NCBI GenBank assembly: GCA_900554315.1
Contig: USGP01000018.1
Location: 1-24,306, forward strand
DNA: 24,306 nt
Direction: 5' to 3'
Origin: an uncultured Mycoplasmatota bacterium
GTDB lineage: Bacteria > Bacillota_I > Bacilli_A > RF39 > UBA660
The notes below the pieces were generated by a model. That model worked only from the letters and a program-made list of their open reading frames with translations, was not told the DNA's origin and ran no database searches. The translations under genes were made by a program, and so were the position numbers. Of the stretch, positions 1-6,073 are shown in pieces. How positions within the stretch are numbered: position 1 is the stretch's first letter; the number at the start of each line of letters is the position of its first letter.

Positions 1-30
1 TGGAAAGAGTGTTAAAATATCAATTTTCAT
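1..30 (-). CDS. trmD: tRNA (guanine37-N1)-methyltransferase TrmD, N-terminal fragment
   Basis: Only the first ten codons are inside the window; they read MKIDILTLFP, the usual TrmD N-terminus. TrmD makes m1G37 in tRNAs using S-adenosylmethionine. The start follows the rimM stop by eight bases, with an AGGTGG-like ribosome binding site between them. The rimM-trmD order is the common bacterial arrangement, which supports the call despite the short piece. The rest of the gene runs off the left edge. Confidence 0.85.
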   Translation of the reverse strand, partial: MKIDILTLFP

Positions 31-38
31 ACTACCAC

Positions 39-518
39 CTACATTTCTAATATTTCATCAACTATGATTTCTTTTTTATCTACATCTATTTTCATTAATG
101 GAGAATTCATGGGTACAAGAATTTCTTTGTCAAATTCTACTCGCATAATTTTGTTAGTAGGACTTGCAAAAAATATTTCTTTTATTATTCCTCTTTTTCC
201 TGACGTTGTCAAGATTTTGTAAGTCAATAACTCTTCATCTAGTACTTCTTGTTTATCTAATTTTAATTCTTCTTTATCAATATATACCTTCTTTTTTAAT
301 AAAAATAAGACTTCATTAATGTCATGATAATCATCTAAAGTTACCATGTCCATATTTTTATGTACTCGGTACGATTTTATTTCATACATTTTGTTATCTA
401 TGTATAAGTGATTTCCTATTTTAAATGCTTTTTGTTTGTATGGAAAATCACTTTTTATTTTTAATTCTCCCTTGATTCCATGTGTTGAAGTTATTCTTCC
501 TAAATAAACTTTACTCAT
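39..518 (-). CDS. rimM: 16S rRNA processing / 30S maturation factor RimM
   Basis: RimM binds ribosomal protein S19 and assists maturation of the 30S head. The 159-residue product has the usual family length. The N-terminal RimM domain starts with the typical GRITSTHGIKGELKI pattern, and the C-terminal PRC-barrel-like half carries the family sequence VPMNSPLMKIDVDKKEI. The ATG overlaps the end of the upstream methyltransferase gene by eight bases (ATGAGTAA), which implies translational coupling, and trmD follows after eight bases. The frequent neighbour rpsP is not next to it here; instead the gene sits behind an rRNA methyltransferase and a YgjP-type peptidase. No promoter of its own is visible. 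Confidence 0.95.
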   Translation of the reverse strand: MSKVYLGRITSTHGIKGELKIKSDFPYKQKAFKIGNHLYIDNKMYEIKSYRVHKNMDMVTLDDYHDINEVLFLLKKKVYIDKEELKLDKQEVLDEELLTYKILTTSGKRGIIKEIFFASPTNKIMRVEFDKEILVPMNSPLMKIDVDKKEIIVDEILEM

Positions 519-1251
519 TTTTATCTAACTCATATAGTAGAATACTTGTTGCAACTGCAACATTTAAACTTTCTACTTTTTCATTCATTTTTATGTATAA
601 TCTTTTATCACATTTTTCAAGGGTTGTTGCTCGTACACCATTTCCTTCATTTCCTACTATTAGAGCATATTTTGATTTATCTTTTTTAGATAATTCACAA
701 ACATCAATTCCATAATCTACAGAGGTTCCATAAACTGGAATATTTTTACTTTTAATTACATCTATAATACTATCTATTTTTCTACTTATAATATTTAAAT
801 GAAATAGCATTCCCTGGGTTGCTCGAACAACTTTAGGATTATATAAGTCTACTGTATTTTCTGATAGTATTACCGTTTCTATATCAAATGCTTTAGCACT
901 TCTTAGTATAGTTCCTAAATTGCCTGGATCTTGCACTTCATCTAATATTAATATTTTTTCACCAATAATGTCTCTATCTGGCAACTTTTTGCATAGAGCC
1001 ATAATGTCTGTTGGAGTATCTAAATCAGAGATTTTTTCAATAATTTCTTTTGTAACATAAACATATGGACAAGGTAGTGGTATTGCTGAATTTTCTTCCA
1101 TAATTAATTCTACGATAATACCACTTTTGAATGCTTCTAATACTAAATGCATTCCTTCTACAATAAACTCTCCATATTCTTCTCTATATTTTCTTTTTTT
1201 TAATTTTCTATATTTTTTTACTTTTTCATTATCTAAGCTTGTGATTACCAT
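511..1251 (-). CDS. SpoU/TrmH-family RNA 2'-O-ribose methyltransferase
   Basis: The 246-residue protein is a SPOUT methyltransferase of the TrmH/RlmB/TsnR type. Known relatives methylate ribose 2'-OH groups of rRNA or tRNA with S-adenosylmethionine. The N-terminal 90 or so residues form the L30e-like RNA-binding part. The knotted catalytic domain shows the three family motifs: DEVQDPGNLGTILRSAKAF (motif 1), ALIVGNEGNGV (motif 2) and IKMNEKVESLNVAVATSI (motif 3), with the motif-1 Asn-Arg and motif-2 Glu present. Its ATG overlaps the stop of the upstream YgjP-like gene (TAATG), and its own end overlaps rimM, so it is the middle of a coupled operon. The exact substrate nucleotide cannot be told from sequence; a 23S rRNA site is the likelier guess. 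Confidence 0.92.
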   Translation of the reverse strand: MVITSLDNEKVKKYRKLKKRKYREEYGEFIVEGMHLVLEAFKSGIIVELIMEENSAIPLPCPYVYVTKEIIEKISDLDTPTDIMALCKKLPDRDIIGEKILILDEVQDPGNLGTILRSAKAFDIETVILSENTVDLYNPKVVRATQGMLFHLNIISRKIDSIIDVIKSKNIPVYGTSVDYGIDVCELSKKDKSKYALIVGNEGNGVRATTLEKCDKRLYIKMNEKVESLNVAVATSILLYELDKNE

Positions 1252-1889
1252 TAAAAGTCTTTCATCTCCTTTCGGTATTTTTTATAGTCTGGCATATTTT
1301 CTTCTACTAAATCCCAGAATTTTGAAGAATGATTGGCATGAATTAAATGAGATAATTCATGAACAATCACATAATCTAAGTATTTTGTATCCCTTTTAAT
1401 TAGTTCTAAGTTTAATGTCACTGTTTTTGTTTTGACATTACATACGCCCCATCTTGTTGTCATCTTACGTATTCTTAAATCTGGATAGGGAATTCTTTTA
1501 GAAAATCTATGGTATATGTTGTCCAGATGATCTTTAAAAATAACTTGGGCTTGTTTTTTATACCATTTATCAATATCTAATTTTTTATTTAAAAACACTT
1601 TACTTTCTCCTAGGGAGATATCACAATATTCTACATATACAACATCATATTTTTTTCCTAAATAGAAGAAACCAGTGTTATTTTCATTTTTTGTTTTCTG
1701 TTGATTTATCATTTTTTCTATTTTATCTGTATTTTCTTCTATTAGTTTGGTGATGGCTTTTTGACTTGTAAAATAATTTGTTGTCACTTGAATTGTCATA
1801 TCTTTTTTTACTCTAATATAGGTGTTTTTATTACTTTTTTTTCTCTCAATTACAATTGGATAAATATTGTTGTCTATTTGTAATTTCAT
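1251..1889 (-). CDS. YgjP-like (DUF45) zinc metallopeptidase domain protein
   Basis: The 212-residue protein matches the YgjP/DUF45 (WLM-like) family of predicted zinc metalloproteins. The zinc site is visible as HELSH at residues 177-181, with a third histidine at 187 in HANHSSKFW. The family RWG-x-C element is at about residues 146-150 (TRWGVC). Biological function is poorly known for the family. The start is the ATG at 1889, with GGTGAT three bases upstream. It appears to be the first gene of a coupled operon with the methyltransferase, rimM and trmD. A possible -10 box (TACAAT on the minus strand, 1905-1910) lies upstream but has no good -35. No signal peptide is seen, so it is probably cytoplasmic. 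Confidence 0.85.
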   Translation of the reverse strand: MKLQIDNNIYPIVIERKKSNKNTYIRVKKDMTIQVTTNYFTSQKAITKLIEENTDKIEKMINQQKTKNENNTGFFYLGKKYDVVYVEYCDISLGESKVFLNKKLDIDKWYKKQAQVIFKDHLDNIYHRFSKRIPYPDLRIRKMTTRWGVCNVKTKTVTLNLELIKRDTKYLDYVIVHELSHLIHANHSSKFWDLVEENMPDYKKYRKEMKDF

Positions 1890-1926
1890 GTTATCACCAA
1901 GATTATTGTACTATAAACTGAAAAGA

Positions 1927-1946
1927 AAAGAAAGTTTCCTTTCTTT
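1927..1946 (-). terminator. Hairpin terminator after the membrane-anchored hypothetical gene
   Basis: On the minus strand an eight-base-pair stem AAAGAAAG/CTTTCTTT closes a GAAA tetraloop, followed by a T-rich run with interspersed C. It overlaps the TAA of the upstream gene at 1945-1947. Confidence 0.65.
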
Positions 1947-2748
1947 ATCCATTAATTCTTTCTACACTATCGTAATAGTAAAAACCATCTGTTCCTATAT
2001 TAAAAGTGTATCTATATTGTTGTAGAGAGTTAGCATTTTCTATCGTATACTGAGATAACTGCTCCTCTGTTAGTGTCGCTTTATTCGTTATTTGTATTTC
2101 TTCTGTTAGATTAGCATCTTTGTATAATTTTCCTGATGCAGAGTCATAGAATACTACAGCTGTTACTACTGTTAAATTTTTTTCTGACTTTGTTGCTTCT
2201 ACTACTTCTTCTGAGACGCTTGTTGGTGTTATAGCATTTCCGCAGTCAGTTACATTGGTTACGTAACGAGCATTTACATTGTCATATGTCATTGGTGCAC
2301 ATCCAAAATTAAAGCTTGTTGTTGCTTTATAAGTTCCTAGTCCAAATAATTTCTCATAAGCTGCTTTTACATCTTTTTCTGATATATATGCGGTATATCC
2401 TTCTGGTGTTGGAGTCATTGCTGTTAAAGATAAATTTTTATTATTTGTTGCTATAGCAAATTTATATTCTTGTGACATTTCAGATACTTTTGCTCCACCA
2501 TTTTTATAAATAACTTCATCTATTGGTTGACTTGGATTATGTACTTGTTCAATTAAGGCTTTTACATTTGGATTACTTGTTTCTATTACTGCTTCTTTTG
2601 GGCTTTGATCTGCTGTAGTATTTTCTATTTTTAGGAATTCAAATCCTGGAATATTTACTACACCATGCTCCACTAAAATAAATAATACTAATATTACAAC
2701 GATTATAAATAAGATGATAGATACAACTGCATTTCCTTTTTCTTTCAT
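1945..2748 (-). CDS. Membrane-anchored hypothetical protein
   Basis: I do not recognise this 267-residue protein. It begins with a short charged segment (MKEKGNA) and then one strongly hydrophobic stretch at residues 8-26, without an obvious cleavage site or lipobox, so it is best read as an N-terminal membrane anchor with the remainder outside. The exported part is rich in Thr, Ala and Asn and has two cysteines about 19 residues apart in the middle (FGCAP and TDCGN) that could form a disulfide. The last third alternates short beta-like segments ending in YRYTFNIGTDGFYYY. The gene is monocistronic: it ends in a hairpin terminator, and upstream it is divergent to sspI. The ATG is preceded by an AAAGGAGA ribosome binding site. 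Confidence 0.75.
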   Translation of the reverse strand: MKEKGNAVVSIILFIIVVILVLFILVEHGVVNIPGFEFLKIENTTADQSPKEAVIETSNPNVKALIEQVHNPSQPIDEVIYKNGGAKVSEMSQEYKFAIATNNKNLSLTAMTPTPEGYTAYISEKDVKAAYEKLFGLGTYKATTSFNFGCAPMTYDNVNARYVTNVTDCGNAITPTSVSEEVVEATKSEKNLTVVTAVVFYDSASGKLYKDANLTEEIQITNKATLTEEQLSQYTIENANSLQQYRYTFNIGTDGFYYYDSVERING

Positions 2749-2825
2749 AACTATTCTCCTTTATTTTTATTATTACAATATTTTTCATTTAAAGCAATCT
2801 TTTTTTCTTTCTTTTTTGTCAACTA

Positions 2826-2855
2826 TGTATATTTTTTATTTTTTTCTTCATAATA
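2826..2855 (+). promoter_or_regulatory. Putative sigmaG-type forespore promoter of sspI
   Basis: TGTATA at 2826-2831 and CATAATA at 2849-2855 are separated by 17 bases. This resembles the sigmaG consensus (-35 G-A/C-ATR, -10 CATNNTA), with the -10 matching fully and the -35 off by one base. It sits about 20 bases before the sspI start codon. No sigmaA-type pair with better agreement is present in this position. Confidence 0.55.
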
Positions 2856-2873
2856 CTGTTAGGAGGGAAAAAC

Positions 2874-3110
2874 ATGAATTTAAGTATACGTGAACATATT
2901 ATTAATAATTTTAAGGGGGATAATTATGATACTCTTCGTAGAGCAATCGATGAGTCTGTTCGTTCTCAAGATGAAGTTACTTTACCTGGATTAGGTGTCT
3001 TTTTAGAAATTATTTGGGAAAATAGTGATCAAGAATTAAAAAATCAATTAATTGATATTATTAAAAAGCGTGTTGAAAAAGGATTAGAAGAAGAAAAAAA
3101 GGAAAATTAA
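2874..3110 (+). CDS. sspI: Small acid-soluble spore protein, SspI family
   Basis: The 78-residue protein matches the SspI family of minor small acid-soluble spore proteins (about 70 residues in Bacillus). It shows the conserved opening MNLSIREHII, the central pattern LRRAIDESV and the hallmark TLPGLGVFLEIIWENS, followed by a Lys/Glu-rich helix. In Bacillus, SspI is made only in the forespore under sigmaG. The ATG has a strong AGGAGG ribosome binding site (2861-2866), and a sigmaG-like promoter precedes it. It is a single-gene unit converging on the HPt-REC gene, with a shared hairpin between them. Its presence implies that the organism, or a recent ancestor, forms endospores. Confidence 0.9.
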   Translation: MNLSIREHIINNFKGDNYDTLRRAIDESVRSQDEVTLPGLGVFLEIIWENSDQELKNQLIDIIKKRVEKGLEEEKKEN

Positions 3111-3123
3111 TTTTTCCTTTTTT
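3095..3123. terminator. Bidirectional terminator between sspI and the HPt-REC gene
   Basis: A 12-base-pair AT-rich stem AAAAAAGGAAAA / TTTTCCTTTTTT with a five-base loop TTAAT. It spans the stop codons of both convergent genes (TAA at 3108-3110 on plus and 3122-3124 on minus). A- and T-tracts on both flanks make it usable in both directions. Confidence 0.7.
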
Positions 3124-3940
3124 AGTCCATTTCATTAAAATATATTGTTTTTTCTACTACTCTTTTTATGTCTGTATCGTTAAATGGTTTCTTTATCATA
3201 TCTACAATTGGATAAGTAAATGCTTTATCAATTGTTTCTTTTGTGGAATCTCCAGAAATAATAGATACTGGCATATCTTGAAGTAAGTTGTTTTCTTGCA
3301 TATAATCTAACACTGCAAAGCCATCTACTTGAGGCATATTCAAATCTAAAAGAATGGCTTTTAGATTTGTATTTCCTTTGTTAGATTCAATGATTTCTAG
3401 TGCTTCTTTTCCATCTTTAGCAACCCCTACTTGGTAGCTATCACTAAAAATTCTACTTACAAAATTTCTAACTATGTTGGAATCATCTGCCACTAAGATT
3501 GTTGGTACTTGATATACTTCTCTATTTGCTTCAATTCTTTTAGTAGATTCTGTACTTGGGGTTTCATCAGATGATGTTTCTTCTGTTCCAAGATATTTTT
3601 TTATTAAATGAATGAGTCTTTTTACTTCTTCTACCAATTCATCATAAGTATCATAGATGTAATATACATCTCCTGCTTTACTTTTCATTTCTTGATTTTC
3701 AGCTAGTTCTGCTAGTTTTGTAAAGCCAAAATATTTGGCATCACTTTTTAGTGAATGAGCATAAGTTGCATAATTGTTCATATCTTTTTGATTTTTATAC
3801 TCTTCTAACTTTGGTAATTTAGAATTTGCACCTAAGATAAATTCACCAATTGTATCATTATAGGTTTCAATATCTCCAAATAATTCTAGACTTTTATCTA
3901 CGTCTACTCCATTTTCTTTTAAAAAATCAACATTCATCAT
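3122..3940 (-). CDS. HPt domain - receiver (REC) domain phosphorelay protein
   Basis: Two signalling domains are fused. Residue numbers here count from the upstream ATG at 3949. The N-terminal HPt helix bundle (about 10-118) has the phospho-accepting His at 65 in YAHSLKSDAKYFG. A Ser/Thr/Glu-rich linker (121-145) follows. The REC domain (148-272) has the acidic pair at D155/D156, the phospho-acceptor D202 in LLDLNMP, switch residue S232 and the conserved Lys in MIKKPF (254). There is no output or DNA-binding domain, so it probably passes phosphate on or acts by protein contact. I prefer the second ATG at 3940, because AAGAGG abuts the first ATG but is nine bases from this one. A sigmaA promoter lies upstream. 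No histidine kinase is in the window, so the partner is unknown. Confidence 0.88.
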   Translation of the reverse strand: MMNVDFLKENGVDVDKSLELFGDIETYNDTIGEFILGANSKLPKLEEYKNQKDMNNYATYAHSLKSDAKYFGFTKLAELAENQEMKSKAGDVYYIYDTYDELVEEVKRLIHLIKKYLGTEETSSDETPSTESTKRIEANREVYQVPTILVADDSNIVRNFVSRIFSDSYQVGVAKDGKEALEIIESNKGNTNLKAILLDLNMPQVDGFAVLDYMQENNLLQDMPVSIISGDSTKETIDKAFTYPIVDMIKKPFNDTDIKRVVEKTIYFNEMD

Positions 3941-3971
3941 TTCAATCATCCTCTTACTCTATCTTATTTTC

Positions 3972-4000
3972 ATTATAAATTACATTTTTCTTTAGGTCAA
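3972..4000 (-). promoter_or_regulatory. SigmaA-type promoter of the HPt-REC gene
   Basis: Minus-strand TTGACC (3995-4000) and TATAAT (3972-3977) are separated by exactly 17 bases, placed about 30 bases before the start codon. Confidence 0.8.
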
Positions 4001-4057
4001 TCGTTTATAGCTTTACATTGTCTATTTAATTCGTTAATTTACACTTTATTATTCATA

Positions 4058-4083
4058 AAAAAACAGTCATTAGACTGTTTTTT
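4058..4083 (-). terminator. Hairpin terminator after the 4070-4675 gene
   Basis: An 11-base-pair stem AAAAAACAGTC / GACTGTTTTTT with a four-base loop and a terminal T run. It overlaps the TAA stop codon at 4070-4072. The flanking A/T tracts would let it work on either strand. Confidence 0.8.
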
Positions 4084-4675
4084 CGGTTGTTGATGATTTT
4101 ATATCTGAATATTTATAATTCTTTTCTATTACGGCAAATAATCCTCCCATCTGTGGAACGAATTGTTGATTTCCATCTGCTTGATATGTTGCTAACATAT
4201 CTTTCATAGTAGAAAATTCTACTGCATTATCATATTGATAATCTGGTTCGTTTCTTTGGGTTTGCCAAATATAGAATGGCACGCTCATACTTTTACACAA
4301 TAATTTTTTCTTTATCTGTCTTGTAACAGGGTCTACTGGAACTTGATAATTCATTCCCAGTTGTGATTCTTTTACTGCTAAATATAAACTTTTTGCTTCT
4401 TGTGTTGCAAAGAATGGATGATTTCTTGTATCTCTTAGGCCATCCATTTCACTTAAAAATGTATAGCAATCCATAAATTCTGGATGATCTATAAAACTCT
4501 CTGTTGCAGCATAAGGTTGATATTGCCCTAAAATTTCTGCAAACTCTACATTACATTGCATAATTTCATAAGCATTGGGGTCTGTTACTTGTGGATGTTC
4601 TTTAATCCAATTATTAATTCCTTGTATTTTTTCTGCTAGATTTCTAGCTTGTTGCTCTAATTCTTCTTTTTTCAT
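4070..4675 (-). CDS. Hypothetical protein, 201 residues
   Basis: I do not recognise a family. The product is a soluble, mostly helical-looking protein with no signal peptide or membrane segment. The N-terminus (1-25) is a Glu/Gln-rich helix. The middle holds several aromatic and acidic segments (HPEFMDCYTFLSEMDGL, NHPFFATQEAKSLYLAV), and a basic patch RQIKKKLLC lies near residues 124-132. It is a single-gene unit: its own promoter overlaps the end of obg, and a strong hairpin terminator covers its stop codon. The start is supported by AAGGAG seven bases upstream. Cell location is inferred as cytoplasmic. Confidence 0.7.
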   Translation of the reverse strand: MKKEELEQQARNLAEKIQGINNWIKEHPQVTDPNAYEIMQCNVEFAEILGQYQPYAATESFIDHPEFMDCYTFLSEMDGLRDTRNHPFFATQEAKSLYLAVKESQLGMNYQVPVDPVTRQIKKKLLCKSMSVPFYIWQTQRNEPDYQYDNAVEFSTMKDMLATYQADGNQQFVPQMGGLFAVIEKNYKYSDIKSSTTEKTV

Positions 4676-4696
4676 TTTTTTCTCCTTTTTTGATAT

Positions 4697-4724
4697 AGAA
4701 TACTCTTTTTTTCTATTTTGTCAA
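4697..4724 (-). promoter_or_regulatory. SigmaA-type promoter of the 4070-4675 gene
   Basis: Minus-strand TTGACA (4719-4724) and TATTCT (4697-4702) are spaced by 16 bases. The -35 lies directly after the obg stop codon. I see no terminator between obg and this promoter, so read-through from obg is also possible. Confidence 0.65.
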
Positions 4725-6002
4725 TTACTTTCTATAATCAAAATAGAAATTTAGTATTCTTACTTGATCTCCTTCTTCAGCACCTAACTGTTCAAGTTTT
4801 TGATCAATTCCCATTCTTGATAATTTTTTAGCAAATTTATATGCTGCTTCATCAGAAGAAAATTTCGTCATCTTGAAGATTCTTTCTACTTCTTTACCTT
4901 GAATTGCCCAGGTACCATCATCATCTCTCGTAATTGTAAATGGTTCTTCTTTCTTAAATTTATATAATACATGACTTTCTATTTGTGAATCATCATATAA
5001 CGGATTATTTGGTACTTCGTCTACTAAATCAGCAAGACGATCCACTACCTTTTGTAATCCTTGATTAGTTGCTGCTGAAATTTCAAATATTTCAACATCT
5101 CCCACTTTTTCTTTAAATTTTTCTAATTCTTCTTTAGCAGTTGGTAGGTCCATCTTATTGGCAATAATAATCTGAGGCTTCTTAATTAATTTTTCATTAA
5201 ATGCTTCTAATTCTTTATTTATTAATACATAGTCTTCATATGGATCTCTGGCTTCGCTTGCACTCATGTCAATTACGTGAGCAATTACTTTCGTTCTTTC
5301 AATATGTTTTAAGAATTTATCTCCTAAACCCTCTCCTTCGCTGGCTCCTTCAATTAGTCCTGGAAGATCCGCCATTACAAAACTTCTACCATCACTCGCT
5401 TTTACTACTCCAAGATTAGGTTTTAAAGTTGTAAAATGGTAAGCAGCAATTTTTGGTTTTGATCTTGAGACCATGGAAATAATGGTACTTTTTCCAACAC
5501 TTGGTAATCCTACTAATCCAACGTCAGCTAACATTTTTACTTCTACTTTTAGATTTTTCTTTTCTCCCTCTTCACCATTCTCTGAGTAATCAGGAGCAGT
5601 ATTCGTTTGGGTTTTGAATGCTGTATTACCGCGACCTCCTCTTCCACCTTTGGCAATAATTTCTTCTTGATCTTTTTTAGAAAGGTCAGCAATAATCATT
5701 CCAGTATCTAAGTCAGTTACTACAGTACCTTGTGGTACTTTAATGATAACAGGCTCAGCACCTTTTCCATGTTGATTTTTCCCTTTACCATTTTCGCCTT
5801 TTTTACCTTTTATTAGTTTTTGATATCTTAGGTCAAGAAGAGTATGAAGGCCTTCATCAACTTTAAATATAATATCGGATCCATGGCCACCGTTTCCGCC
5901 ATATGGTCCTCCCATTGGAACAAATTTTTCTCTACGAAAAGCAGTACATCCGTCTCCACCATTTCCTGCTTCTACTCTGATTTCGACCTCGTCTACAAAC
6001 AT
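4725..6002 (-). CDS. obg: GTPase Obg/CgtA
   Basis: Obg is an essential GTPase acting in 50S ribosome assembly and stress control; in Bacillus it is also needed for sporulation. All three parts are present in 425 residues. The glycine-rich Obg fold covers 1-158 (RVEAGNGGDGC, GGPYGGNGGHGSD, GGRGGRGN). The G domain has the P-loop GLPSVGKST at 165-173, DLPGLIEGAS from 212 and NKMDL in the G4 position. The C-terminal OCT domain covers roughly 350-425, ending ILNFYFDYRK. Known family G2 element HFTTLKPNLG is intact. The gene has an extended -10 promoter and an AAAGGAGG ribosome binding site, directly after the terminator of the coiled-coil gene. It therefore appears uncoupled from the rplU-prp-rpmA operon with which it is often co-transcribed. 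Confidence 0.98.
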   Translation of the reverse strand: MFVDEVEIRVEAGNGGDGCTAFRREKFVPMGGPYGGNGGHGSDIIFKVDEGLHTLLDLRYQKLIKGKKGENGKGKNQHGKGAEPVIIKVPQGTVVTDLDTGMIIADLSKKDQEEIIAKGGRGGRGNTAFKTQTNTAPDYSENGEEGEKKNLKVEVKMLADVGLVGLPSVGKSTIISMVSRSKPKIAAYHFTTLKPNLGVVKASDGRSFVMADLPGLIEGASEGEGLGDKFLKHIERTKVIAHVIDMSASEARDPYEDYVLINKELEAFNEKLIKKPQIIIANKMDLPTAKEELEKFKEKVGDVEIFEISAATNQGLQKVVDRLADLVDEVPNNPLYDDSQIESHVLYKFKKEEPFTITRDDDGTWAIQGKEVERIFKMTKFSSDEAAYKFAKKLSRMGIDQKLEQLGAEEGDQVRILNFYFDYRK

Positions 6003-6024
6003 ACACTCTTCCTCCTTTCGCTAT

Positions 6025-6033
6025 ATTATATCA
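6025..6033 (-). promoter_or_regulatory. Extended -10 promoter of obg
   Basis: The minus-strand sequence reads TGATATAAT, a full extended -10 (TG-n-TATAAT), about 22 bases before the ATG. The -35 position is only T-rich (TTTTCT), as expected for extended -10 promoters. Confidence 0.65.
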
Positions 6034-6045
6034 TTAAAAAAACTG

Positions 6046-6073
6046 AAAGAAAAGAAGTATTTTTCTTTTCTTT
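6046..6073 (-). terminator. Hairpin terminator after the coiled-coil repeat gene
   Basis: On the minus strand, stem AAAGAAAAGAA / TTCTTTTCTTT (11 pairs) with a six-base loop, then CAG and seven T residues. It begins within the TAA stop codon. Confidence 0.75.

Noticed and set aside
2817..2822. TTGACA on the minus strand as a promoter for the 1945-2748 gene
   Set aside because: The sequence 17 bases on is GATTGC, which is not a -10 box; the promoter for that gene remains undefined.
4070..4675. Assignment to the YlbF/YmcA family
   Set aside because: Size and helical character are roughly compatible, but the conserved residues of that family are not recognisable; left as hypothetical.
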